Source: Trichodesmium sp. MAG_R02 (GTDB taxonomy: Bacteria; Cyanobacteriota; Cyanobacteriia; Cyanobacteriales; Microcoleaceae). From it: a stretch of 56,840 bases of DNA. The position numbers and the translations under genes are program-made. Numbering within the stretch: position 1 is the first letter of the stretch; every line of letters starts with the position of its first letter. The notes beneath the pieces were generated by a model. The model worked only from the letters and a program-made list of their open reading frames with translations, had not been told where the DNA came from and did no database searches. The DNA is taken from the NCBI GenBank assembly GCA_023356605.1, contig JAKQYE010000004.1, forward strand, positions 1 through 56,840, given 5' to 3'. Shown here one piece after another: positions 38,359 through 48,943 of this stretch.

Positions 38359-38803
38359 ATAAATATATCTGTTTATTAATGGCAAATATTTGGGTGGTAT
38401 AAATCAAGAAAAAACCTGATTCGTAATAGGTGATAGGTGTGGTAGTAGACATGATAAATCTTCGGTAAGATTAACTATTAAAGAAAGAATCATAAGACAG
38501 CAATCTTGATTTGCTATTCTAGAGTTTAGACTAAATAGTTGAATATCAAACAGGACTTCCACATATTCTGGGGACTTCTCAATAGTTTCTACATACCTAT
38601 CTCCTGATAATATGAAACTAACATTTTTGAGCAGTGTTAATATGTCGTAGCCTAAGTCCTAACTTAACTTTTTGCACAATACCTAGTAATATGGAAATAA
38701 AAGCAGTAATGAATTAAAAATAAATTCAACCATACCATCACCCCACCTGGAACCTAACACCTGCCACCTACTAAATTTTTAGCCCTCTGGTCACCCCTTC
38801 AGA
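38359..38803. other. Gene-free stretch
   Basis: AT-rich sequence without a credible ORF on either strand. Short C-rich tracts near 38740-38765 resemble the serA/prmA spacer. No terminator or repeat recognised. Confidence 0.4.
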
Positions 38804-39913
38804 CTATTGAACCCTTTGCCACAACCTTTTAATTTCTCCCAAAACAGATGGTTGTGGTGCAGCTAAAGTAGAAATTTGCGGATTAACCTGAGCCCCTGGA
38901 ATACCCTGATTCCAAGGACTATTGGCAACTGAAACCAAATCTATATTGCCATGAGTCGGACGAAAACCATACTGCACAAATACTTTTTGTTGTTCTGGTT
39001 GAATTAAAAAATCTATAAATTTACCAGCAGCATTAGCAGTCGCTTCATTTACATCCCGGCGCACGATCGCTGCTGTAGCTAAGGTTTCTACAGTAGGATT
39101 AAGATAATAAACTTGATAAGGTTTATTCTTAGAAGCTCCCGACTGTTGCCAACGGTAAAGGGCGATGCTTTCGTAAACTGTTGCTACATCCGCATCATTA
39201 GGTCCACGACTAATAAATTCTTGTAACAATATATCCGTGGAACGGGGAGGCAAATAAACCCCTCGTTTGACCGTACTAAATAATGATTTAATCGCAGGTG
39301 TATTTAAATTGTTGTTACCTTTTGACAGAGCCCATAAATTCATGGTTATTTGTCCACTATTGGAACGAGTGGGGTCAGTGGTAATGAAATCAAAACTACC
39401 CCACTGCTGTTTACCACCAATTTTTTGCCAGTTGCCCGCTATCATTGCTGTTTCTAATTTTTGCCAGTCAAACTTGCCGTTCCTAAACAAAATTTTCCCT
39501 CGTTCTGGCCAAGCAATACCTACTAGGAAAGTTTTAGCGATCGCTGTTGGTTCTTCATAGAATGTTTTGCTATTATTTTGGCTTTGCCAACGTTGATTTA
39601 ACTCATCTAATAATTCTCCATTTGCTGGGATTAAAAGACTAGGATTAAAGTCATTTTTTTTGTCGATATAATTGTTGATCATATCTTGAGAACCCTGGAA
39701 TTTTAATTCGATGTTAATATTGGGATATTTTTCCTCAAATTTAGTTTCTAATTCTTCGAGTGGTTCGGCAAGCTCGGAACCACTAACCACTATAATTTTT
39801 TGACTTAGTCCGGGAATTGGTACATAAGCTAAAGCCAAAGCTAAACAAGTAATTATTCCAGAAAAAATACGACGATTTGTGATATCTTTATGGTTAGTCA
39901 TTTGAGTTATCAA
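38804..39913 (-). CDS. PstS-like substrate-binding protein
   Basis: The 369-aa protein has an N-terminal hydrophobic signal or anchor (about 17-37) and a periplasmic binding protein fold of the PstS/PBP-like class: KIIVVSGSELAEPLEELETK, LKFQGSQDMIN, the FDFITTDPTRSNSGQITMN block, and VYESIALY. The TRSNSG loop corresponds to the anion-binding region and recurs in the vWA-fused protein at 40950-42647, so the two are paralogous. No permease genes accompany it. Its ligand and role are unknown. It is on the same strand as, and 300 bp downstream of, the 239-aa gene. Confidence 0.7.
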   Translation of the reverse strand: MITQMTNHKDITNRRIFSGIITCLALALAYVPIPGLSQKIIVVSGSELAEPLEELETKFEEKYPNINIELKFQGSQDMINNYIDKKNDFNPSLLIPANGELLDELNQRWQSQNNSKTFYEEPTAIAKTFLVGIAWPERGKILFRNGKFDWQKLETAMIAGNWQKIGGKQQWGSFDFITTDPTRSNSGQITMNLWALSKGNNNLNTPAIKSLFSTVKRGVYLPPRSTDILLQEFISRGPNDADVATVYESIALYRWQQSGASKNKPYQVYYLNPTVETLATAAIVRRDVNEATANAAGKFIDFLIQPEQQKVFVQYGFRPTHGNIDLVSVANSPWNQGIPGAQVNPQISTLAAPQPSVLGEIKRLWQRVQ

Positions 39914-40216
39914 TTATCAGTGATTAGTTATCATTTATCAGTACCTCTGGATTAATTCAGAGCCTTCAAATACTGAATTTTATTTTTTTTCATTCCCTAT
40001 ATAAGGATAGTTTGACACCTTATTTCTTAGTCAAGATTACTATAAATTATAGAAGTCATACCAATTACTATGCATTAATGCTATATTTAGGTAAGACTTC
40101 AGTTATCAAGTAATTAACACAAAAAAAATAGCTTTTTTCTTAGCTTTAGCTAAGTTAATATTAATTCTTCTTATGCTTTATAGACCTGGTATACAACTAC
40201 TCCCTAAAGCCTAGAT
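39914..40216. other. Spacer upstream of the PstS-like gene
   Basis: About 300 bp of AT-rich DNA. No ORF or repeat. It may hold a promoter for the 38804-39913 gene. Confidence 0.4.
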
Positions 40217-40936
40217 TTAAAGAAACATTTTGATGTTGTCTTGGTAGCTATTTAATTCATCACTCAAATTACGTAACTCTTGAATTTCTTCAGAATTATT
40301 CAAGTTAACAGTTCGCAATTTATTCTCTAGTTGTTGCAATAAACCTGCTGAATCTTGTACCATTTGATGTAGACTAAAAATTTTTGCTTGTCGAGTATCT
40401 TTTCCAGCTTTTGCTAACTCAATATTCCTCTGTAAACTAGTAGCTAATTGTTGTAAATACTGTTTAGAAACACCAGAGCTCGACTTTTGCTTATTTCTAA
40501 CTTCCAAGAGTTGTTTTTGCAAATCCTCCACAGATAATAACACCTCATTATTCGGTAACTTTCGAGAAACTTCTGCAATTTTTTGCGGCAGTTCAATAGC
40601 ACTGTTACAAACTGATTGAACTGTTACTAACAAATCCATTTGGAACCCTTCACCCCCCAACAATTGATTGGCTTCTTGACGCAAGATATTAGCTTTTTTT
40701 GCCAAACTTTTTGCTAGTTCAGAAATGACTTCTAATTCATGTTTTAACTCTCTATTTGCTAAATTTTCAGCATCAGGTTCTCTAGACTTCAACACTGTAG
40801 CACTTGCCACAGAAATAATTGCTGTAGTAGGTAAAACCACCAAATTTGGCAACCCAATAAACCGGATGCCAGCAACCAAAATAACTCCACTTATTAATAT
40901 AGATATAGGATAATCAAAGGGATTTACTAATTTCAT
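40217..40936 (-). CDS. Membrane-anchored coiled-coil protein
   Basis: The 239-aa protein has two N-terminal hydrophobic segments (about residues 9-27 and 29-48) and then a long, highly charged helical region with heptad-like Leu spacing (KHELEVISELAKSLAKKAN, QLLEVRNKQKS). It lies 13 bp downstream of the vWA-fusion gene in the same direction, so the pair is an operon. Function unknown; a scaffold for the vWA protein is possible. Confidence 0.65.
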   Translation of the reverse strand: MKLVNPFDYPISILISGVILVAGIRFIGLPNLVVLPTTAIISVASATVLKSREPDAENLANRELKHELEVISELAKSLAKKANILRQEANQLLGGEGFQMDLLVTVQSVCNSAIELPQKIAEVSRKLPNNEVLLSVEDLQKQLLEVRNKQKSSSGVSKQYLQQLATSLQRNIELAKAGKDTRQAKIFSLHQMVQDSAGLLQQLENKLRTVNLNNSEEIQELRNLSDELNSYQDNIKMFL

Positions 40937-40949
40937 ATTTTCCTCTAAA

Positions 40950-42647
40950 TTAAAATTCTGTTTGTAGATTAGACATCAAATTAACAATAGTTTCTGGGTT
41001 TCCCTGACGATAATAACCACCATTTTGATCAGCAATTTGTTTCAAAACTTGAGCATCAAACTCTCCCTTTTGCCCATAACCAATAGTAAAAAAAGCAATT
41101 CTTTTGTCAGAATTAAATCCACTTTGTTTGAGATTATTACTAAGTTCTTGAAGAGAAATTCTAGAATTAGAATCTTGCCCATCAGTTAAAACAACCACAG
41201 CATTAATAGCGTCAGTACGGAGATTTTGCTGCAATAAATTTCTAGCATTCAAAGCAGCATCATAAAGCCTAGTGCCACCATCCGGCCTCAAACCACTAAT
41301 AAACTGTATACCGCGATCGCGACCTTCAGCACTACCATCAACCCAAACAGGAGTACGAATTTGAGAGTCAAAGTCAATCAGAGCAATTTTTTCTTTCGGT
41401 CCTAAACCCTCAATATAGTAGCGCAAAGTATTCTGAACTGCTGGTAACTTGTCCCCCTTCATAGACCCAGAAGAGTCAACTACTAGAACTACCTGAGATG
41501 GTTTCTTGGCAAATTGTTGCCAAGACTTAATCATAGCATCAACTACCTCTGGTTGGGGAGCCCGTAGAGAATCATATTTAGCATTGGGGTCAACTCCATA
41601 TTCAGGAGAAAATTTTCCTCCCAAGGGCACCCCCGGTATTCCAGGTCTGAGACCTAAGTCTGCCAGAATTTTTTGGGTAGCGGGCGATCGCAAATAATCA
41701 ATAACTTTTTCAGCAGCTTCTTTTTCCTCCTCACTAACCCAAGGTGCAGTTGGTAAAATTGCTCTCATGTTAGAAGTAAAAGTAGACTTGGGATAAATTG
41801 CCTGATAGGTAGTTTGAGCATTAGCAGTATTTGCCTCAATGACAGAAGACTCATAAACGGAAGCGATGGATGCCCAAAACGGACCATTTTTTACCATATT
41901 TCTAGCTAGGGAATTGGTGGAAACCCCGTAGCGAGTAACTTTCCTTTGAATTTTTTGAATTTGGGGTTGATATTGTTGCACATCTGCAATAGTGAGTTGT
42001 TCGGGACGTTTATCGGCAACGGAGGCAAACTGCGCTACTAAAGTCTGCAAACCAGAATTGGAACGAGTAGGAGCAGTATGAACATAATGTATTGGCAAGT
42101 TGGAACTACTCGAGTCTAAGTCTCGGTAAGTTTTACTGTTAACAAGAGCTTGGTATATATTTGATTGTTTCTGTAACCCAGATGCAACTTCTTGGGATGC
42201 CATAAATACCATCGGACTATTGGCCAACAAAGGTGCATCAGTAATTTGAGGAATATAATTTTGTCCGGGATAGACTTGATTAATTTTGTATAATAGTTGG
42301 GAATGATAAATTTCCCCATCTAAGGAGATTAGGACAGGAAATTCTGGGGACTCCGGTTGAATAGCTCCACTTTTGAGGTTTTGGGAAAGGGAAACTATCT
42401 CTGTCACCACATCACCACTACCTTTAGCTTCACATTTCAAGGAAAAGGGTGTTCCATTATCGAGTAATGGTTGTTGTTGATCTAGTTGGGTTGCAGCTTG
42501 GTTACAGAATTTTTCTAAAGCACTACCAACTAGAAATTTGACTTCAACTCCCGAAGAACTTAAGGTATTATTGGGTTGAGCACAAGCTCCCAGAAACAGA
42601 ACTCCTAAAGTAGGAATTAAATTTATTTTTGGCCAGTTTATTTTCAT
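40950..42647 (-). CDS. Lipoprotein with PBP-like domain fused to a vWA domain
   Basis: The 565-aa protein starts with a lipoprotein signal (lipobox LGAC, Cys22). A PstS/PBP-like substrate-binding domain fills about 30-370 (HTAPTRSNSGLQ, ASIASVYESSVIE, DYLRSPATQ). A von Willebrand A domain follows at about 385-560 with an intact MIDAS motif DSSGS (about residue 390), a GTRLYDA and VVLTDGQDSNS. vWA domains bind ligands via a metal ion; the anchored anion-binding domain suggests an envelope complex that senses or binds something outside the membrane. It heads an operon with the coiled-coil membrane protein. Confidence 0.8.
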   Translation of the reverse strand: MKINWPKINLIPTLGVLFLGACAQPNNTLSSSGVEVKFLVGSALEKFCNQAATQLDQQQPLLDNGTPFSLKCEAKGSGDVVTEIVSLSQNLKSGAIQPESPEFPVLISLDGEIYHSQLLYKINQVYPGQNYIPQITDAPLLANSPMVFMASQEVASGLQKQSNIYQALVNSKTYRDLDSSSSNLPIHYVHTAPTRSNSGLQTLVAQFASVADKRPEQLTIADVQQYQPQIQKIQRKVTRYGVSTNSLARNMVKNGPFWASIASVYESSVIEANTANAQTTYQAIYPKSTFTSNMRAILPTAPWVSEEEKEAAEKVIDYLRSPATQKILADLGLRPGIPGVPLGGKFSPEYGVDPNAKYDSLRAPQPEVVDAMIKSWQQFAKKPSQVVLVVDSSGSMKGDKLPAVQNTLRYYIEGLGPKEKIALIDFDSQIRTPVWVDGSAEGRDRGIQFISGLRPDGGTRLYDAALNARNLLQQNLRTDAINAVVVLTDGQDSNSRISLQELSNNLKQSGFNSDKRIAFFTIGYGQKGEFDAQVLKQIADQNGGYYRQGNPETIVNLMSNLQTEF

Positions 42648-43454
42648 TTTTATGAGGTTGTAATCTAACTTTATTCTACTTATTAATTAATCTTTTTTGT
42701 TCTCTATTAATTAATTAGCTTTAGTTGTAAAAATCATGGAAATCAATATATAAAATTCCCAGATAAGTAGAGACAATGTATTATCATTCTATACAGTTAA
42801 AAGTTACAATTAATATTCCAAGTTTTCCAATTTTTTACCATTACTAGACCAAGAAAAAACTTTTTGAATATAGTAATGATATATAGCAAATTCCAGATGA
42901 CAGCATTTTTTATATTGATTAACTCAACTAAAAACCAAAACCCAGCAGGGATATCTCTACTATTGTCTGCCGAAATGAAAGCTGCTGTAATTTCGTAGGA
43001 CTGACAGTGTAAATGTGACTTTTAACTTTTGGTTTTCTCTAATTCCTCCTTTTTTTCTAACTGACTTTTGACTTTTGACTTCCCTCATATGGGCAAGTAA
43101 AGGGCAGTTAACTTTAAAGTTCTAGGGTTAGAATCAAGTTATAACCTACTTCTTTCCCTGTATGAACTTAACTGGCAACATGTAGTTCCAGATCAGGACT
43201 TACCTATTGCTTCTATATGTGGTGTATTTTTGATAATTATTTCTGATATTTACACCACAATTAGTGTCTTTGTGTAAGTCCTGCAGATATAAGGATATAT
43301 ATCCATCACCCTTGAGTTCAATAATAGCTATTAGTTATTTTATTTGTGCCATTTTTTTATCTTTAAAAAATTTGTAGACTTTTATATTTTAAGTTTAGCA
43401 GTTTTTTCAAATTGTGATAGTTTTGCTTGGGATAAGTTTTGGATAATTTTTTTT
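42648..43454. other. 800-bp gap with a MITE copy
   Basis: No gene found. The only structured part is the ACTTACGCA-family element at 43195-43282. Short CTTTTGACTTTTGACTT repeats lie at about 43065-43080. Confidence 0.5.
43195..43282 (+). mobile_element. MITE-like element, ACTTACGCA family, copy 3
   Basis: It runs AGGACTTACC ... GTGTAAGTCCT, with shared interior TATATGTGGTGTATTTTTG and CCACAATTAGTGTCTTTG. Its ends are the best-preserved inverted repeats of the three copies. Confidence 0.8.
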
Positions 43455-44324
43455 TCACAAAGACCCAATACTTGATTCCAAAGTAACCAAAACACACAAT
43501 AATAATGCTTCTGTCCATTCAACCACAGCGCCGTAAGTATCACCAGTATGACCACCCAAACAATGGTTAAACCAGGCACCTGTTAGTAGAGCGATCGCTA
43601 TTCCTCCTATTACCATGCCGAAAGCTAATAACCAACTTTCAGGGTTCAATAAAATCTGAATTCCACTGAGACTTACCAATAAAAGTAGACTTTTGAGAAA
43701 ATCCCAAATTGAATATTTTGTTTGTTTGTGAAATGCTCCTTTTCCAGTAATTTTGAGATAGGGGTAAAGAGCGATCGCTACTAACTGACCCCATCTCCCC
43801 CAACCTGCTACTCCCATGAGTACTAAGAGGCGAGCGCTATGTAAATCTGTTAAAGCTGTAATTTTGAGTAACAGGAGAGCGATCGCTGCCATCGCACCAA
43901 AAGCTCCTGTCGCACTATCTGCCATGACTTCTAGTCTTCGTTTTGGGTCCGGTACCCCTAACCCATCAGCAGTATCCATCACCCCATCCAAGTGTAAACC
44001 ACCAGTTAAAGCAATTCCAGATATAATCACTACAGTGGAGCTCGTGAGTACAGGCATCCCTAAAGATTGTAATCCCATATCTACTAAACCCTGAATACCT
44101 CCAACTATCAATCCAATCATTGGAGCAAAACGAGCAATACCCTGAAAATCTAAATTCCAATTATGGGGAATTGGTAAACAAGTGTAAAAAGCAATTCCAG
44201 CACTGAGCTTTGCAAAAGTTTCCCTAATTAGTTCTATCAAGATTGACCACCAAAAATTTTTGATCTCAAGGTTCCTGGAAGACCCGTCCTCTCCTGCAAG
44301 GGAGTATTTGGGAAAACCAATCAA
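43455..44324 (-). CDS. cobS: Adenosylcobinamide-GDP ribazoletransferase (cobalamin synthase)
   Basis: The 289-aa polytopic membrane protein catalyses the last assembly step of cobalamin, joining adenosylcobinamide-GDP and alpha-ribazole. Family signatures include [21 protein letters not shown], the catalytic-region [16 protein letters not shown] and [16 protein letters not shown] and a C-terminal [11 protein letters not shown]. The frame extends to 44324, giving a longer N-terminus than usual ([13 protein letters not shown]), so the real start may lie further in, near the [14 protein letters not shown] segment. It lies close to an IS605-type relic. tgt lies 2.1 kb away on the other strand, beyond mobile debris and one small gene. 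Confidence 0.93.
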   Translation of the reverse strand: MIGFPKYSLAGEDGSSRNLEIKNFWWSILIELIRETFAKLSAGIAFYTCLPIPHNWNLDFQGIARFAPMIGLIVGGIQGLVDMGLQSLGMPVLTSSTVVIISGIALTGGLHLDGVMDTADGLGVPDPKRRLEVMADSATGAFGAMAAIALLLLKITALTDLHSARLLVLMGVAGWGRWGQLVAIALYPYLKITGKGAFHKQTKYSIWDFLKSLLLLVSLSGIQILLNPESWLLAFGMVIGGIAIALLTGAWFNHCLGGHTGDTYGAVVEWTEALLLCVLVTLESSIGSL

Positions 44325-44352
44325 CCCAATCTGTCTTTACGAGTTTTGTGCT

Positions 44353-44635
44353 ATTTTACCGAAAAATTGGGTTTAAAGCCTCCCCCATAAGCGGGCGACT
44401 TTTTAGTTGATTTTTTTTCACAGCTTATGTCCTTGTTACTTTTTAGTTCACAAGAAATATATTAGTCACGGGTGGGCATGCCGAGACAAAAAACGGACTG
44501 CTCGGCAAGTGTAAGACTACTGCCAAAGTAGCAGCAGCCTGTGAAACGTCAACCCCCATCGGAGCTACGGCTCAGTTGTTTCCTCGTGCCCTCAGGCCGG
44601 GGAGGATGTCAAATAGAATAGAGCCCCTAAACTAG
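44353..44635 (+). mobile_element. IS605-type deletion derivative (left end + tnpB 3' end)
   Basis: The first ~100 bp (44353-44452) match the left end at 50391-50495, including the GGTTTAAAGCC and AAGCGGGCGACTTTTTAGTT segments. Instead of tnpB's start, the sequence then jumps to the last ~55 codons of tnpB and the right-end GGGGAGGATGTCA signal. So this is a compact, transposase-less derivative that retains both ends. It sits 29 bp upstream of the cobS frame. Confidence 0.65.
44453..44635 (+). pseudogene. tnpB C-terminal remnant
   Basis: The open frame reads LVTGGHAETKNGLLGKCKTT, then CETSTPIGATAQLFPRA and RPGRMSNR to a stop at 44633. VTGGHAET followed by such a tail is the familiar extreme C-terminus of cyanobacterial IS605 TnpB proteins, overlapping the segment that makes the guide-RNA 3' end. 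No catalytic residues remain. Confidence 0.65.
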
Positions 44636-45140
44636 TAGTGTTTGAGAGAGATTTCAGATTGGCGATATATTATGGAGTGACCATTAAAGCGAGAACAGGC
44701 TAGACCTCGGAAGCTAGTGATATGAAACATAAATCCAAATTGTGAGCTTTGGAAATTCTGGGTTTTTGTCTAAAAAATAACCTCCCAAGGATGTAATGAT
44801 TATGAGAAGGAGTAAGGATGTTCCACGGAATGTCCCTACTAAAAAATTTTATTTATAAGTAAACATTAAATCATATGAGTTGACAAAATCAATTTTATGT
44901 AGTATGTAAAATCTTACTAATTTTTCAGATGAAATTTATGATCCTTTCAAAAATTTCAAGAATGGTGTGAGGATATATAACCATGAGGGCTTACATATTT
45001 ACATATTACTATTGTCTTCAAATGTAGTACAAGTTTCTACTTCTATTACCAATATTTTCACATATATTACATTAGTAGCATTTTGTACTATGTCAAGATA
45101 TCAGCCCACGTTGCTATATAGTGCTACCTACAAGTCAAAA

Positions 45141-45217
45141 GTTAAAAGTAACCTCTGACTAGGTTTCTGGATTTACCAATATCCTAAACTCAATTCGTAG
45201 TGCTATATTATACCAAT
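45141..45217 (+). repeat. ~77-bp direct repeat, copy 1
   Basis: GTTAAAAGTA-CTCTGACT, then CCTAAACTCAATTCGTAGT, aligns with the copy at 45497-45573 over the whole length. Confidence 0.75.
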
Positions 45218-45496
45218 AATCAAAAACTTTGCTACCCTTAGATATTCTAAGCACCTAAACAAATATTGTTTACCTACCTTGGTTTGATATGAGGTATATA
45301 GTATGAGAGATTCAGTATCATCAAATGTATAATTAGTTTTGCGTTTATACTTATTTCTAAATATAAATACTATGTTATCGACCATTATTTATGGTTAACT
45401 AATCTCTGTTATTTCCCTAGTTATTTTTACCACCTTCCAAGGAGAGCATTACTTTTGAGAAATAGTATTATTGTTTCATGCTTCAGAGAAATTATA

Positions 45497-45573
45497 GTTA
45501 AAAGTAGTCTCTGACTTGGTTTGAGGATGTACTAATGTCCTAAACTCAATCCGTAGTACTATGTTGTTGGTTC
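45497..45573 (+). repeat. ~77-bp direct repeat, copy 2
   Basis: Same unit as 45141-45217 with about 80% identity by eye (CCTAAACTCAATCCGTAGT). It lies about 110 bp upstream of the 148-aa gene. Confidence 0.75.
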
Positions 45574-45682
45574 ATATTAAGAGAAACTGTGCCAGAATTG
45601 GAACAGGAGTAGCAATATTTTATAGCTCAGAATAAAAAAAATTATTCTGATAACTCTTTACCAAATCAGAGGCTTTTGCTAT

Positions 45683-46129
45683 ATGAATTCCAATAATTTT
45701 AACAACAAGGTATCTGCACCTTGCATAATTGATAATGGCATTATTGTCAACAAATGTGATATGCAAAGACTATTAATAGATTTAGGCAGAGTCCAGTATG
45801 TCCATACTCAAGATGGCCAAATTCAAAGCCAAGGAGAAGGATATATACTAGAAGTATTTGCGGATCATCAACGGTCAACCTTAATTGCAAATCACTCAAT
45901 ATATTTGAACGTATTTAGTTTTGACTACCTAGAACTGAGGATGTCCCCATGTAAAGAAACTTACTTTGATTTTGTTAACGAAGGACGCCAGTTAAGACTA
46001 ATTCCCTTGTCAAATCCCTTGCAAGAAGAAAATAGCAGAAACATTAATGCTGCTGCTTTTGATGCAGTAATGGATCAAGTTTTGTCATCTAATTGGGATA
46101 TGGAGCTCGACGATGATTGCCCATTTTAA
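45683..46129 (+). CDS. Conserved cyanobacterial hypothetical protein
   Basis: The 148-aa soluble protein has a beta-rich core (RVQYVHTQDGQIQSQGEG, ILEVFADHQRSTLIANHSIY, then FDYLELRMSPCKETYFD) and RQLRLIPLSNPLQEE before an acidic C-terminus (WDMELDDDCPF). I recognise it as a conserved cyanobacterial family without a known function. It lies upstream of tgt on the same strand, with 250 bp between them. Confidence 0.65.
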   Translation: MNSNNFNNKVSAPCIIDNGIIVNKCDMQRLLIDLGRVQYVHTQDGQIQSQGEGYILEVFADHQRSTLIANHSIYLNVFSFDYLELRMSPCKETYFDFVNEGRQLRLIPLSNPLQEENSRNINAAAFDAVMDQVLSSNWDMELDDDCPF

Positions 46130-46214
46130 GCATAAAGGAAAAATATAGGGTTTGTAACTGTATGAGAGATGTCTATTAAAGTCAGAAATAGAGAAGGCGG
46201 GGAGTAAAATTCTT

Positions 46215-46265
46215 GCTTTGACTAAATTTGAGAGGATCGAGAATATCTTAACCACCTTGGCGACT
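46215..46265 (+). repeat. Fragment related to the 222-bp tandem repeat
   Basis: The block TGACTAAATTTGAGAGGATC, then AATATCTTAACCACCTTGG, resembles the start of the units at 11750-11785. It lies in the spacer just upstream of tgt. Confidence 0.5.
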
Positions 46266-46353
46266 CGTACTGGAGTCAGAATAGACAAAAGCGCGAAGTT
46301 AAGAGTCAAATTTGTGCTCTGACTAAATTGATTATTCTAGAGAAAACAGGTAA

Positions 46354-47484
<1,131 letters not shown>

Positions 47485-47563
47485 GAGAAGAGAAAACAAC
47501 CCAAGTGGAGGTCTTGAGTTGAAAACAAGCGATCGCCTATCTATTAATCTGAAGAAGTAATTC

Positions 47564-48706
47564 TCATGTTTTACCGATAGTTTTTAGCAAGCTTTTTTGG
47601 CTTATTGGGGGTGAAGAAGTTGCACTTGTTTCAACTCCAACTTGCAGGTTTAATTCAACGGGTTGTTCTTGAGACTGTTTCAATAAATTGCTTGTAGTAA
47701 TATTTGAAACGACTTCTTGTTTTGAAGTGCTAAATTTCAACTTATCAGCTAATACATCCCGTTGATTAATCAAATAAATACTCACTAAAGTCAAACCAAC
47801 TCCTACTGACTGTAGCGAACTCAAAACTTCTCCTAAAAAGAAATTGCCAAACAACAAAGCAAAAATTGGAGTTAGAAAAGTTAAAGCACTCAAACTGGTA
47901 AGATTACCTGAAGAAGCAAAATAAAAAAATAAACCATAGGCTATCGCGCTGCCAAAAATAGCTGTATAACCCATAGCTATCCAACCATACTGATTAATAT
48001 TAACCAATTGTTGAGACTCAAACCCTGCGGACATAGCAAGTAATGGTACACCGCCTAAAATCAAATGCCAACCCGTTGCCATTATTGGGTCATTGTATTT
48101 GCAAACCCAACGCACTAATACTGTTCCTACTGCCATAGACAGAGATGCTAATAACATTAACCATTCTCCACTTTGAAACAGTGTATCTATTCCTAGAGAT
48201 ACTTCTATTGTTTCCGGATGCAGTAAACTCCCGATCCATTCATCAGGTAAACCAATTAAACTAATACCAATAACACCAACAACTAATCCTAGCCAACCCC
48301 AAAATCTAATTCTCTCTTGAAATAGCCATAACGATAAAATAGCCACTGCTAGAGGTTGAGAGTCAATCATCACTGAACCCAACCCTGCACCTGTTCTGAC
48401 TAACCCTTCAGCTAGAAACCCCTGAAACAAAGCACCATCTACTAAGGCAAACAATAAAATCCACAACCAAGCTAATTTACTTTGTGGCTGAGTTCTTCCC
48501 TGAATCTTTCCTATGAGTAACAATAATATACCTGCTGGAAATATACGCATTGCCGCCATAAAAAATGGTGTTGTCTGAGGAATAACACCTTTCATTGCTA
48601 CCATTGCAGTTCCCCAGAAGAAAAAGGGAGCAATTAGCAAAAGGGGGGCCAAGGGTAGTTTTGAGTTAGTCACTTTTAGCTCCATAAGCTGCATAAATTT
48701 ATACAT
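47564..48706 (-). CDS. EamA/DMT-family transporter
   Basis: About ten hydrophobic segments in two repeats (PLLLIAPFFFWGTAMVAMKG ... and LASLSMAVGTVLVRWVCKYN ...) identify a drug/metabolite-transporter permease with two EamA domains. The substrate is unknown. The C-terminal ~60 residues are polar and cytoplasmic. The longest frame starts at 48706, but GTG 48676 is preceded by GGAG at ideal distance (MTNSKLPLAPLLLIAP) and may be the true start, giving 370 aa. Confidence 0.85.
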   Translation of the reverse strand: MYKFMQLMELKVTNSKLPLAPLLLIAPFFFWGTAMVAMKGVIPQTTPFFMAAMRIFPAGILLLLIGKIQGRTQPQSKLAWLWILLFALVDGALFQGFLAEGLVRTGAGLGSVMIDSQPLAVAILSLWLFQERIRFWGWLGLVVGVIGISLIGLPDEWIGSLLHPETIEVSLGIDTLFQSGEWLMLLASLSMAVGTVLVRWVCKYNDPIMATGWHLILGGVPLLAMSAGFESQQLVNINQYGWIAMGYTAIFGSAIAYGLFFYFASSGNLTSLSALTFLTPIFALLFGNFFLGEVLSSLQSVGVGLTLVSIYLINQRDVLADKLKFSTSKQEVVSNITTSNLLKQSQEQPVELNLQVGVETSATSSPPISQKSLLKTIGKT

Positions 48707-48943
48707 TAGTGTTTCTTAAAATTAGTTAAAATAAATTAGTTAAAATATTTTTATAAATTATAACTATTTTTAATTAAAGTGTGTACGATTATTAACATAC
48801 TAAATCGTAAAACAAAATATAGTATGATGTCAAAATATTCACTAGTATTATTTTCGTTGACAATTTTACTTGAATATGTTAAGGAATAAAAATTCCATAA
48901 CTTTTGTCTTTTGTACTTTGACTTTTGACTTAAAAAAAACAGC

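Larger units (their letters stand above)
44636..45682. other. 1-kb gap between mobile debris and the 148-aa gene
   Basis: No credible gene; short ORFs at 44967-45158 and 45203-45385 are composed of AT-rich, low-complexity residues and have no family resemblance. Two direct repeats (45141-45217 and 45497-45573) are the only structure seen. Confidence 0.5.

Noticed and set aside
44324-44640. Cobalamin riboswitch upstream of cobS
   Set aside because: The minus strand shows no B12-box-like core; the region instead encodes a tnpB tail on the plus strand and an IS605 left end.
44967-45385. Two ~60-codon ORFs
   Set aside because: AT-rich low-complexity translations that partly overlap a direct repeat; no start signals.
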